From: Maribacter luteus
GTDB lineage: Bacteria; Bacteroidota; Bacteroidia; Flavobacteriales; Flavobacteriaceae
Reading direction: 5' to 3'
DNA: 64,000 nucleotides
NCBI RefSeq assembly: GCF_009674825.1
Contig: NZ_WKJH01000021.1
Coordinates: 1-64,000, forward strand
Shown here: positions 52,437 to 60,343 of the stretch, one piece after another
Numbering within the stretch: the stretch's first letter is position 1
How the letters are laid out: each line of letters begins with the position of its first letter
Notes under the pieces: model-generated
What the model was told of the DNA's origin: nothing
Seen by the model: only the letters and a program-made list of their open reading frames with translations
Databases searched by the model: none
Program-made: the position numbers and the translations under genes

Positions 52437-53687
52437 TTACGATTCACTTGTTTTTTTGATTTGCTTATTATCCATATCTGCCAACTTTTCTTTTAAAATC
52501 CCCATATCATACTCTACTTTTTTGCTTATGATTTTAGCGTAATGTTGCGTGGTCCGCAAATTTTTATGACCTAACATTTTACCCACAGTCTCTATTGGCA
52601 CCCCATTAGAAAGAGTAACCGTAGTAGCAAATGTATGCCGAGCTAGGTGTGTCGTTAGGTTCTTTTCTATGCCACAAAGGTTCGCTATTTCCTTTAGGTA
52701 AGCATTCGATTTCTGGTTGCTCAAAACGGGAAGTACACATTCTCCATTGACAACTTTAGGATGGTTTTTATACTTTTCTAAAATAGCTTCTGCAGTGAGT
52801 AAAATTGGAATACCCAATTTCGATTTTGTTTTGGTACGCTCTGCCTGAATCCATAAACTACCATCAATATGGCGAACGATATTATCCTGATTCAACTTTT
52901 GCACATCAATATAGGAAAGTCCGGTATAGCAACAAAATACGAACATGTCACGTACTACATTTAGACGATCGCCTTCTATTTCTTTTTCTTTTAAGTCTTG
53001 TAGTTCCTCTTTGGAAAGAAAATCACGCTCCACAGTTTTAAATTGAACCTTGTAGTTATAGAATGGATCTTTGGATATCCAGTCATTGGCGACTGCCATT
53101 CGGATGATTTTTTTAAAATTGTTGACATATTTCAAAGCCGAATTATGATTGCAGGCTTTGGTTATTTTTAAAAAGTACTCGAACCCTTTAATAAACCTTA
53201 AATTGACGTCACGAACTGGAACATCGTCCTTCCGGTATTCGGTCCTTAAGAACTCTTTCACATGTTTTTCGGTGGTGTGATATCTCTTCCAAGTACCAAG
53301 GGCAAATTCAACCCCGACCAATTTTTCCATCTGCAGGTTATGTTCCTCAAAGAGCTGTACCAGCATTTTAATTTTTTCTCCTTTGCCTACGTAAAGGTTT
53401 TTTATGTCCGAAGAGTTAAAGGGTCTGCCTTCGTCAACAAGTCGAGCATGAATCTTATTTATTTTGTTTCTGACAGCATCTAAATATGAATTCAATTCGT
53501 TTGCTTCGAAGTTCGTTCCGCGGATTTTTCCCGTTCTGGCATTCCATTTTTCAGGATCAACTTTACGGGAAATACTCAATTCGCTGCGTTGCCCATTAAC
53601 TGTCAAACGCAGGTATATTGGTACTTTCACGTCTTTTTCAAAATGTTTTCCTTTGAGGTAAAATAACTGTGAGAAAGAATGGCTCAT
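52437..53687 (-). CDS. int: Tyrosine integrase of the CTnDOT-like group
   Basis: A 416-aa integrase: an N-terminal arm-binding domain (KVPIYLRLTVNGQRSELSIS), a core-binding SAM-like domain (100-200) and a catalytic domain. Box I reads FCCYTGLSYIDVQKL, so the usual first catalytic Arg is replaced by Ser, as in IntDOT. The other residues are present: Lys in TKTKSKLGIPI, HxxR in HLARHTFAT, His in LGHKNLRTTQHYAK, and the nucleophile Tyr in HYAK. It faces the tmRNA and its start is 236 bp from the right att site, the position expected for an ssrA-integrating element. Confidence 0.88.
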   Translation of the reverse strand: MSHSFSQLFYLKGKHFEKDVKVPIYLRLTVNGQRSELSISRKVDPEKWNARTGKIRGTNFEANELNSYLDAVRNKINKIHARLVDEGRPFNSSDIKNLYVGKGEKIKMLVQLFEEHNLQMEKLVGVEFALGTWKRYHTTEKHVKEFLRTEYRKDDVPVRDVNLRFIKGFEYFLKITKACNHNSALKYVNNFKKIIRMAVANDWISKDPFYNYKVQFKTVERDFLSKEELQDLKEKEIEGDRLNVVRDMFVFCCYTGLSYIDVQKLNQDNIVRHIDGSLWIQAERTKTKSKLGIPILLTAEAILEKYKNHPKVVNGECVLPVLSNQKSNAYLKEIANLCGIEKNLTTHLARHTFATTVTLSNGVPIETVGKMLGHKNLRTTQHYAKIISKKVEYDMGILKEKLADMDNKQIKKTSES

Positions 53688-53802
53688 TTTAAATATCTTT
53701 TTAACAGAAATAAAGGTACAAAAAAGGAAAATACAAATTTCATAATTAACATTATATCAGTTAATTACAAGGAAATCGGTGAGTTTTTTTTTAATTAAAA
53801 AG

Positions 53803-53818
53803 TACTCACCGAATAGGT
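53803..53818 (+). repeat. Subterminal repeat, right copy
   Basis: TACTCACCGAATAGGT, identical to 2222-2237. A partial inverted copy at 53776-53783 lies in the integrase promoter region, so the same protein could regulate integrase expression and bind the arms. Confidence 0.55.
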
Positions 53819-53866
53819 CACATAAAATACGGTTTCAAAACGATTTAAATGAAATCGTATAAAATG

Positions 53867-53901
53867 AAAAACCCTGTTAATCATACGATTACAGGGTTTT
53901 T
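53867..53901 (-). terminator. Replacement tmRNA terminator supplied by the element
   Basis: AAAAACCCTGT (53867-53877) and ACAGGGTTTTT (53891-53901) form a perfect 11-bp stem whose minus-strand reading ends in a T-run, 24 bp past the tmRNA 3' end. The inner bases (TAATC/GATTA) extend the stem with one bulge. It replaces the terminator at 2121-2145 that the insertion separated from the gene. Confidence 0.65.
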
Positions 53902-53922
53902 AAATAGTTTTGGTACTATTCT

Positions 53923-53937
53923 AGTGGAGCCGGAGGG
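53923..53937. other. Right attachment site, within the tmRNA 3' end
   Basis: AGTGGAGCCGGAGGG, the reverse complement of the tmRNA acceptor/T-arm end, same as 2148-2162. Integration rebuilt an intact tmRNA, because the element carries the same bases. Confidence 0.75.
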
Positions 53938-54320
53938 AGTCGAACCCTCGTCCAAACAAGCAATTACAAAGCTTTCTACATGTTTAGTTTCCATTTGGTT
54001 TTCGATATGTACCTGACCGGAAACAGCCTAATACATACTTAGCTTCTTTAGATTTTGGTGATGGTACCAAAGCGAATACCATCCTTATATCGACATTTAT
54101 GGTGCTCCGGATTGAATCGCCGTCGACAGAGGCTATTCAGGAACATCTCGCTTCCCTACCTTGTAGGGACGAGGCTAATCTTACTATAATTCAGATTAAG
54201 CGGCAAGAGCGTAGTTATTTTCGCCAATTAAAAGTGTGGAAAATGATATTAACGAGCTGTATCCCAGCGCTCGACATGCTTACATTGCCATTGGTCTCGC
54301 TGTCAAAACCAGTCGGCCCC
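53925..54320 (-). ncRNA. ssrA: tmRNA (transfer-messenger RNA)
   Basis: The 396-nt gene starts GGGGCCG (54320 to 54314) and ends CGGCUCC-A (53932 to 53925), which pair as a seven-bp acceptor with one G-U pair, as in E. coli. The T arm is GAGGG-TTCGACT-CCCTC. CCA is not encoded. The tag reading frame at 54196-54225 gives GENNYALAA and a stop, of the type known from Flavobacteriia. It rescues stalled ribosomes. The element integrated at its 3' end keeps the sequence intact. Confidence 0.93.
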
Positions 54321-54521
54321 ATAATGAGAAAGAGAATCTTCGATTCTCGTTAATGAATCCTAACAGAGCCTTTAGGCGAACGTCAGGATTGGATTTTCTC
54401 ATCTTTTTTTCAAAGAACTTATATCAATTCAACTTCGAAAAGGACACTTGTTTGTCATGCTTCAAGAAGTTGGGCGTTTCCTTCAGGACCTTCAAGGTTT
54501 TAAAAACCATTCAGGTCTTCA

Positions 54522-54567
54522 GGTCAGGCTTTCGGGAGTACACGGTACTCACCTCAATCCCTAACGC
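54522..54567 (-). ncRNA. Structured RNA element upstream of ssrA (Flavo-1-like?)
   Basis: On the minus strand GCGTTAGGGATTGAGGTGA continues to GAAAGCCTGACC. A TTAGGGATTG...GGAAAGCCYGACC motif is common between genes in Flavobacteriia and, from memory, resembles the Rfam Flavo-1 type; I could not check this. GAGTACCGTGTACTC forms a hairpin between the two blocks (GAGTAC/GTACTC). It may be the leader of the ssrA transcript or a separate small RNA of up to 270 nt. Confidence 0.4.
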
Positions 54568-54602
54568 GGCCTACGTTTTTTAAACTATAGTAGGCAAGAC
54601 CG

Positions 54603-54610
54603 CAAAGCTA
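54603..54610 (-). promoter_or_regulatory. Promoter upstream of the RNA element and ssrA
   Basis: On the minus strand TAGCTTTG is an exact TAnnTTTG box. Transcription would start near 54596 and run into the structured element at 54567 and then, if not terminated, into ssrA at 54320. A further promoter closer to ssrA cannot be excluded. Confidence 0.55.
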
Positions 54611-54733
54611 GTAAAAACTTTGTCCATCCTTACAATTATTTTATATAAGGACTTTTACGCTTCATCAATATAAAATCGTCAATTGTATTCTATATTGCTT
54701 AATTTAGAACAAATTTTATACCAAATACAATTT

Positions 54734-55939
54734 ATGCGATTCGGAATCATACAAGAACGTAAGAACCCGCCAGATCGGCGTGTGGTCCTATCTCCAGATG
54801 CCTGTCAAAAAGTTCAGGCTACTTATCCAAATGCCGAAATCATCGTTGAACCTTCAGCTATTCGGGTTTTTTCAGATGATGAATATAAAATGGCAGGTAT
54901 TGAGGTTGCTTCAAAAATGGAGGATTGTGATGTGTTGCTAGGGGTGAAAGAAGTTCCTATAAGTGCATTGATTCCCAATAAGAAATATTTCTTTTTTTCC
55001 CATACCATTAAAAAGCAACCGTACAATAGAAAATTATTACGTGCATTCTTGGATAAGAATATCGAAATGTACGATCATGAGGTGATTACAAACGAAAAGG
55101 GTATGCGCTTGGTGGCTTTTGGCAGGTATGCCGGTATAGTCGGGGCTTATAATGGTTTTCGGGCATACGGACTAAAACATGGGTTATATGCCATGCCAAA
55201 GGCGGAGCAATTGGCAGACCAAAAAGCATTGATTTCCGAATTGAAGAAAATATCACTTCCGAATATAAAAATCCTCTTGACCGGAAAGGGTAGGGTAGGC
55301 AACGGTGCAAGGGAAATGTTGGAAGGTATGCAATTACAAGAAGTTGGGGTTAAGGAATTCCTTAACGATGAATTCAACGAACCCGTATATTGTCAAATCG
55401 ATGTCATGGATTATAACCAACGCATAGACGTTACAACAGGTACTGATAAGGACTTTTTTGCTAATCCACAAGACTATGAATCTAACTTTTTTCGCTTCGC
55501 CAGGGTGACTGATTTTTATATAGCAGGGCATTTTTACGGTGACGGCGCACCATTCCTCTTTACAAGGGAAGATGCCAAGCAACCTGACTTCAAGATAAAT
55601 ACGGTGGCCGATATCAGCTGTGATATCGATGGCCCTGTGGCCAGTACCATTAAAGCATCGACCATAGCCGATCCCGTTTATGGGTATGACCCTCAATCGG
55701 AATCCGAAACCAACTATAAAGATAAAAATGCAATTGCCGTAATGGCAGTTGATAATTTACCTGCAGAACTGCCACGCGATGCCAGTGGAGGTTTTGGCGA
55801 GGCTTTTATTCAGCATGTGATTCCTGCTTTTTTCAATAATGACAAGGACGGCATATTGGAACGTGCCCGAATGACCAAAGAGGGTAAATTGACTCTGCGT
55901 TATGCCTATTTGCAAGATTATGTGGATGGGAAGGAGTAA
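54734..55939 (+). CDS. NAD(P)-dependent dehydrogenase of the saccharopine/alanine dehydrogenase family
   Basis: A 401-aa protein; the ATG at 54734 starts the conserved fold MRFGIIQERKNPPDRRVVLS (alanine dehydrogenase/PNT N-domain), whereas the ATG at 54683 would add 17 unlikely residues. KYFFFSHTIKKQPYNRKLLR and ILLTGKGRVGNGAREML (Rossmann fingerprint GxGxxGxGA-like) follow, and DISCDIDGPVASTIKASTIA near the end is typical of lysine-forming saccharopine dehydrogenases. Lysine or glutamate-related amino acid metabolism is the likely role. It is divergent from ssrA and ends at a strong terminator. Confidence 0.75.
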   Translation: MRFGIIQERKNPPDRRVVLSPDACQKVQATYPNAEIIVEPSAIRVFSDDEYKMAGIEVASKMEDCDVLLGVKEVPISALIPNKKYFFFSHTIKKQPYNRKLLRAFLDKNIEMYDHEVITNEKGMRLVAFGRYAGIVGAYNGFRAYGLKHGLYAMPKAEQLADQKALISELKKISLPNIKILLTGKGRVGNGAREMLEGMQLQEVGVKEFLNDEFNEPVYCQIDVMDYNQRIDVTTGTDKDFFANPQDYESNFFRFARVTDFYIAGHFYGDGAPFLFTREDAKQPDFKINTVADISCDIDGPVASTIKASTIADPVYGYDPQSESETNYKDKNAIAVMAVDNLPAELPRDASGGFGEAFIQHVIPAFFNNDKDGILERARMTKEGKLTLRYAYLQDYVDGKE

Positions 55940-55959
55940 AGTTCGGTTATAAAATATTT

Positions 55960-55995
55960 AAATCCGCTAATCCGATCAAGATTAGCGGATTTTTA
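55960..55995 (+). terminator. Rho-independent terminator after the dehydrogenase gene
   Basis: AAATCCGCTAAT and ATTAGCGGATTTTT form a 12-bp stem followed by a T-run; the loop is CCGATCAAG. It also lies at the end of creD (convergent, stop at 56006), so it is probably bidirectional. Confidence 0.8.
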
Positions 55996-56005
55996 TTTGA
56001 AAGGA

Positions 56006-57349
56006 TTATTGATTGCCCCAGTCGATTTTTTTGGAGGTGAACATTACGATTCCCAGGATTATGAACAGGCCTATGCTGCCAACCAATAGTGCATAATTTT
56101 CCAATTGAATGATGACGAATATAAAAGCATACAACGCTGTTAATGAACCGAAAACCAATAAAGGAAATTTTTTGTTCTTCAGGATTGTTTTTGAGTAGGC
56201 CGTAATTAAACCAACCACAGATACACCTGCGATTACATAAGCCAGTAGAAAGTTCTGGTGTTCCGAAATGGATATCAATAAAGTATAGAACATGACCAAA
56301 GCCAAACCGATCATAAAGTATTGAAAAGGATGGATGGCTATCTTACTGATTATTTGAATCAAAAGAAATACTAAAAGGGTAAGGCCTATGATCAAGATAC
56401 CATATTTACTCGTTCGTTCTGTTTTCTGATAGTCATCAATAGGGATGATCAAACTGGTGCCAAAGGCGAATTTGTTCAAGTTGGGTAGGTTATTAAAAAA
56501 CTGCTGCCCAAATTGCCGGTTGGTTTCAAGAACGGTCCAATGTGCTTCAAAACCGTTGTCGGAAATTTTCTTGGTTTCGTCATTGGGAAGATAGTTTCCG
56601 TTGAAACTGGGGGAATGCCAATCAGAATGCATACTGACGGAGGTTTCGCCTCCAACAGGTACAAAGCGGAGTGATTCACTACCGTTTATTAGGACATTTA
56701 ATGAGAAAGCAGGGTTTTTATCCTTGGCGAACAGGCCTTTTAAGAAACCCGATTCAAGTGTGCTCATATAAGATTCATCGAATTTGGGTTTTAACGTATA
56801 CTCTTGTTGATTCATTGATATTTGTATCTCATTACGTATGCCTTTAAGATTGGAGGTTTGTAAAAGAAGTGTGGCCCTATCCCAAACAATGTCTTTTTCC
56901 GGTATGTCGGCCGTAGAAAAGTTGAATTCGGAAAATTTTCCGTTCATTGTAATATCAGCAGAGTAAACCACAGTCTCGTAAATACCACGTTCCAGTTGTT
57001 TGGTGTTGACTTTAGATTTAATATCGAGTTTCTTGGGTAGAAAATAGGCGTGGTTCAAGACTTCTTTGTAATTTTTCGTAAAGGTTTTGGTCTGCTCGTC
57101 AAAGATTTTCTCTTCAGTATAGGTTTTATAAGGTACTTTGATGATAGGACCATAAAGAACAACCTCATTGCCCCATTTTTCATTGATTTCTTGAATTACC
57201 TCCGCTTGTCTGGTTTCACGTTCCCGAATTAAATCTTTAACGAAGCCGAGGGGTATGAGAAGGATCAGAAAAATGAAACCTACTACTAACATTCTGGCCG
57301 AGATACTTGTTCTGAACCAATTTCCGATTTTTTGTTTTTTTGTCTCCAT
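56006..57349 (-). CDS. creD: Inner membrane protein CreD
   Basis: A 447-aa CreD-family (PF06123) protein. After a first membrane segment (MLVVGFIFLILLIPLGFVKD) comes the long periplasmic domain with RETRQAEVIQEINEKWGNEV and LYGPIIKVPYK, then five helices at the C-terminus (GILIIGLTLLVFLLIQIISK, FQYFMIGLALVMFYTLLISI and further). CreD affects envelope integrity and beta-lactam or colicin tolerance in other bacteria. It lies downstream of the HTH regulator gene with its own copy of the palindromic operator at 57364-57382. Confidence 0.85.
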   Translation of the reverse strand: METKKQKIGNWFRTSISARMLVVGFIFLILLIPLGFVKDLIRERETRQAEVIQEINEKWGNEVVLYGPIIKVPYKTYTEEKIFDEQTKTFTKNYKEVLNHAYFLPKKLDIKSKVNTKQLERGIYETVVYSADITMNGKFSEFNFSTADIPEKDIVWDRATLLLQTSNLKGIRNEIQISMNQQEYTLKPKFDESYMSTLESGFLKGLFAKDKNPAFSLNVLINGSESLRFVPVGGETSVSMHSDWHSPSFNGNYLPNDETKKISDNGFEAHWTVLETNRQFGQQFFNNLPNLNKFAFGTSLIIPIDDYQKTERTSKYGILIIGLTLLVFLLIQIISKIAIHPFQYFMIGLALVMFYTLLISISEHQNFLLAYVIAGVSVVGLITAYSKTILKNKKFPLLVFGSLTALYAFIFVIIQLENYALLVGSIGLFIILGIVMFTSKKIDWGNQ

Positions 57350-57363
57350 ATTTAAATTAAAAG

Positions 57364-57382
57364 TACTTTGAAAAACAAAGTA
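57364..57382. promoter_or_regulatory. Palindromic operator before creD
   Basis: TACTTTGAAAAACAAAGTA, a 7-5-7 perfect palindrome 15 bp from the creD start. The same sequence lies before the gene at 57694-58302. The neighbouring small winged-HTH regulator is the probable ligand. Confidence 0.7.
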
Positions 57383-57396
57383 GATTGATAAAAAAA

Positions 57397-57693
57397 TTAT
57401 TCGTGTTGTTTAATAATGAGTTCTAGGGCGTTAATATGTTTCTGAAATGCTTGGCGGCCCAAAGGGGTAATGGTATATCTGGTATTGGGTTTTTTGCCGA
57501 TAAAGGATTTTTCAATTTTAACGTATTCCGCTTTTTCCAATGTTTTGGTATGACTGGCAAGATTGCCATCGGTCACTTTGAGTAATTCCTTTAAACCATT
57601 GAAGTCTATATACTCGTTTACCATAAGAATCGACATAATACCAAGCCTGATTCTGTGATCGAAAAGTTTATTGATGTTGTCAATGAGGCCCAT
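57397..57693 (-). CDS. Small winged helix-turn-helix regulator
   Basis: A 98-aa DNA-binding protein (HTH_34/transcriptional-regulator type): LFDHRIRLGIMSILMVNEYI, DFNGLKELLKVTDGNLASHT (recognition helix), TLEKAEYVKIEKSFIGKKPN and RYTITPLGRQAFQKHINALE (wing). It is encoded 1 bp after the membrane protein gene at 57694. Relatives act as dimeric repressors that bind palindromes such as the ones at 57364 and 58311, so auto-regulation plus control of creD is likely. Confidence 0.82.
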   Translation of the reverse strand: MGLIDNINKLFDHRIRLGIMSILMVNEYIDFNGLKELLKVTDGNLASHTKTLEKAEYVKIEKSFIGKKPNTRYTITPLGRQAFQKHINALELIIKQHE

Positions 57694-58302
57694 TTATTTT
57701 TTTCCTTCTAAAAAGTATACCATACTACCGTACAAGATATGTAAAACGCCAAAACCAGCGACCCAGAACCAAAGACCGTATCCTGGTAATGCAGCACATA
57801 ACAATCCTAGGATAATTTCTGCATAACCCAGATATTTTACATTGCCCAGCGTATATTTCGAGGCATTTGCCAAAGCCAAGCCGTAAAATATAAGCATTAA
57901 GGAAGCTGTTAATCCATAGTGTTGGCTTTGCAGTTTAATTATAATGTAGATACCTCCCGTAATCAGCGGAATTAAAAAACTGACCAATAATTTTTTTGTA
58001 GTTGCGTCCCAGATAGCTTCATTGTTTTGTTTGGCTTTCCTGGTAGTCAAGAGAAAAGCGGTTATTATGCTCAACGTTGCGACCGCAATGAGAATGGCAA
58101 CTAAATATTTGAACTTATAACTATGTAGAACTATGTAGTCCTCACTATTGGGGGTTAAATAAACATAGGCCAAAACAGCTCCGGTTATAGCATACAGTCC
58201 GGCTAGTATACCCGATAGGCCACTAAGGGAGATGAATCGCGAAGAACGGGACATCAATTCTTTGATCTCGGATATATCGTCAAGGTATTTTTTTGATTCC
58301 AT
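57694..58302 (-). CDS. Membrane protein of the HTH/creD operon
   Basis: A 202-aa protein with six hydrophobic segments; the ATG at 58302 (MESKKYLDDISEIKELM) is preferred because the operator and promoter lie directly before it. The frame stays open upstream to an ATG at 58485, but that part runs through the operator. SGLSGILAGLYAITGAVLAY and the closing ALPGYGLWFWVAGFGVLHIL recall a family of small Bacteroidota envelope proteins found next to such HTH regulators and CreD. Function unknown; it could be the sensor partner. Confidence 0.7.
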   Translation of the reverse strand: MESKKYLDDISEIKELMSRSSRFISLSGLSGILAGLYAITGAVLAYVYLTPNSEDYIVLHSYKFKYLVAILIAVATLSIITAFLLTTRKAKQNNEAIWDATTKKLLVSFLIPLITGGIYIIIKLQSQHYGLTASLMLIFYGLALANASKYTLGNVKYLGYAEIILGLLCAALPGYGLWFWVAGFGVLHILYGSMVYFLEGKK

Positions 58303-58310
58303 TTTAAAAG

Positions 58311-58330
58311 TACTTTGAAAAACAAAGTTA
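58311..58330. promoter_or_regulatory. Palindromic operator overlapping a TAnnTTTG promoter
   Basis: TACTTTGAAAAACAAAGTTA; on the minus strand TAACTTTG (58330 to 58323) is an exact -7 box that overlaps one half of the palindrome. Binding of the winged-HTH protein should thus block transcription of the operon at 57694-58302. Confidence 0.7.
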
Positions 58331-58529
58331 ATATTTATTTTAAGTATTCCTAATACTTCAACTTTTTTTCGATATAGTTGTTCTGCCATATGTTTCTTTT
58401 CATAATAATGATAATGAACATTATGCTCATCTAAGGATATCCGTATTTCATCTACAGTTGAATCGCCTTGAACGCAATTGACCATACAGCAGTGTTTTCT
58501 GCACTTATTTTTGATTAAAATTATAGGAA

Positions 58530-59861
58530 ATGGGGATTCTTGGAAATATGGGCAAAATGGACGATTTTGAAATTAGCAATTCAAAATTGATTTTACTTTT
58601 GATGGCCCCGGGATTATGGATTTATTCCATGATAATAGGGATTGTACATGTAGATCGTATAGAAGTCCCTTATGGGAGGGAAGTTTTCAGTTTATTTTTC
58701 TTTTTGGTTGCCCTTTTCCCCGGCCTAAATAAATTGTGGTGCCGTCAAAATTATGGGCATGTAGTGTTTTTCTCCTTACTGCTGTTTGCCCATTATCTTA
58801 TTTATACGCTATCGCTCAATGCCTTTGGGTTAGATTATCTTCTAGGCACTTATATTGTACTTTTCGGAGGTATTTTGCTTCAGACCAACCGTATGTATGT
58901 TATAGTTTTCACCCTAACCACTTTTGTTCATATGGCTCTTGGATTATGGTTGGGCGACATTCCTGCATCCGTTCATAGCCCTATATTACTTTCCTTGGCT
59001 ACTATTTTCTTGTTTTCCTTTTTTATCCAGAATGGGTTTCTTCGCTATAAATTGGAATTGAAGAAGGCCAATTTAGGATTGAAATCCGAAGTGGAGCAAA
59101 GAAATTTGGATCTTGAGAAGAGGGCGAAGGAGTTGGCACATAAGAATAGGGATCTCGAGGAATTCGCCTTTGTGGTTTCCCATGACATGAAACGGCCGTT
59201 ACGAAATGTACACTCCCTTGCCGCATGGGTCAAGGATGATTTGAAAAAGGGAAGTCTTGCCAGTGCCGGGGATAATTTAACCTTGTTGATGGATCAGGTG
59301 GCACAAATGGATGTTTTAATAGACGGAATTCTACAATATTCCTTGGGTGTTGATAATAAGAAGGTTACCCGATTACTCGACTTGAACACATTGGTAGATA
59401 CCATGGTCCAGGCCAATAGTGCGAGTAACATCCATATTATTAAAGATAGCGCTTTGCCCCGCTTACTGGTAGATAAGGCACAGATCCTTCAGGTATTCCA
59501 AAATTTAATCCAGAACGCGATAAAATACAATGATAAACCCGAGGTTTTGATCCATATTGGTGTTATTGATGAGGTAGACCGCTTTAAGTTTTATGTAAGT
59601 GATAATGGGGAAGGGATTTCTTCGGAACATTTTGATCGAATATTTAAACTGTTTCAAAAATTAAATACGCACCCTGTTCAGGATTCCAGTGGAATCGGTT
59701 TGGCCGTAGTTCAGAAAATAATCGGTAAGATGGGGGGTGAGGTATGGGTTGAAAGCGAATTGGGTGAGGGATCAACATTTTATTTCTCCCTCTATAAAAG
59801 GGATGTGATCAATGGTTTCGAAGCCGGTAAAGTAAGTGAGTCAGCCCTTGCTTTAAGTTAA
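58530..59861 (+). CDS. Sensor histidine kinase with multi-pass membrane sensor
   Basis: A 443-aa kinase (MDDFEISN at 58557 is an alternative start). Six hydrophobic segments fill residues 20-170, followed by a coiled coil (LGLKSEVEQRNLDLEKRAKE), HisKA with the phospho-acceptor in FVVSHDMKRPLRN, the N box LIQNAIKYND and the G1/G2 boxes DNGEGIS and DSSGIGLAVVQKIIGKMGG. No receiver domain or partner regulator is encoded next to it. It resembles Bacteroidota hybrid-less HWE/HisKA light or stress sensors, but the signal is not deducible. Confidence 0.82.
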   Translation: MGILGNMGKMDDFEISNSKLILLLMAPGLWIYSMIIGIVHVDRIEVPYGREVFSLFFFLVALFPGLNKLWCRQNYGHVVFFSLLLFAHYLIYTLSLNAFGLDYLLGTYIVLFGGILLQTNRMYVIVFTLTTFVHMALGLWLGDIPASVHSPILLSLATIFLFSFFIQNGFLRYKLELKKANLGLKSEVEQRNLDLEKRAKELAHKNRDLEEFAFVVSHDMKRPLRNVHSLAAWVKDDLKKGSLASAGDNLTLLMDQVAQMDVLIDGILQYSLGVDNKKVTRLLDLNTLVDTMVQANSASNIHIIKDSALPRLLVDKAQILQVFQNLIQNAIKYNDKPEVLIHIGVIDEVDRFKFYVSDNGEGISSEHFDRIFKLFQKLNTHPVQDSSGIGLAVVQKIIGKMGGEVWVESELGEGSTFYFSLYKRDVINGFEAGKVSESALALS

Positions 59862-59972
59862 TTCCCTTGCAATTTATACTCGGGCCTATCCTCGAGAATG
59901 GGGTTTTGGCGCTGTAGTATGGGAAGTCCGTTCCTGGTTCTGATAATATTTTGTTCATACCTTTACGGTAAA

Positions 59973-60332
59973 ATGAATCCTGCAGAAGCCTATATAATCA
60001 GCCAACCAGAACCTTTTAGGGGCATGTTGTTGCATTTACAGATGGTCATTGAGTCGACCATCCCGGAGGTCGACTTAAAATATAAGTACCGTATCCCGTT
60101 TTATTATATAGGTGACAAGCCCTATTGTTACCTAAACCAGAGCAAGGATTATGTTGATGTAGGTTTTTGGAATGCGGCGCATTTGACCAAAAACTTGGAG
60201 TTCATGACCACTGCCAGTCGAAAAATGATGAAATCGTTGCGTTATAGATTTCTGGAAGAGATAAACGATGAAATCTTGGTAGAGGTCTTGTTTGATGCTT
60301 ATTCCGTACGTGATAAAAAATTTTATAAGTAA
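59973..60332 (+). CDS. DUF1801-family protein
   Basis: A 119-aa cytosolic protein; the ATG at 59973 (MNPAEAYIISQPEPFRGMLL) is preferred to 59898. VDLKYKYRIPFYYIGDKPYC and YVDVGFWNAAHLT are the conserved DUF1801 (YdhG-like) features. These small proteins are linked by some authors to iron or stress responses, without firm function. It is convergent with kdsA, with 11 bp between the stops. Confidence 0.82.
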   Translation: MNPAEAYIISQPEPFRGMLLHLQMVIESTIPEVDLKYKYRIPFYYIGDKPYCYLNQSKDYVDVGFWNAAHLTKNLEFMTTASRKMMKSLRYRFLEEINDEILVEVLFDAYSVRDKKFYK

Positions 60333-60343
60333 CGGCCCTTATC

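Larger units (their letters stand above)
2148..53937. mobile_element. Mobilizable element of about 51.8 kb integrated at the tmRNA 3' end
   Basis: The same 15 bp, AGTGGAGCCGGAGGG, occurs at 2148-2162 and 53923-53937. The right copy is the acceptor/T-arm end of an intact tmRNA gene; the left copy is followed outward by the tmRNA's apparent original terminator. A tyrosine integrase gene lies next to the right copy. A 16-bp repeat, TACTCACCGAATAGGT, lies 60 bp inside the left end and about 105 bp inside the right end, as arm-type integrase sites would. The right 7 kb carries excisionase-like, VirE, Toprim primase, MobC, MobA relaxase and integrase genes; no TraG, TraJ or VirB4-like gene is visible. 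This is an integrative mobilizable element by these criteria. Alternatively, several elements accreted at one att site and lost internal att copies. Confidence 0.72.

Noticed and set aside
54099-54583. Plus-strand reading frames across the tmRNA locus
   Set aside because: They are antisense to the tmRNA and its leader, whose acceptor stem, T arm and tag frame are clear; the translations have no protein character.
58303-58485. Upstream extension of the membrane protein gene (start at 58485)
   Set aside because: The extension runs through the palindromic operator and the promoter box, so translation from there is unlikely; the part around MVNCVQGDSTVDEIR looks somewhat protein-like and could be a separate small frame.
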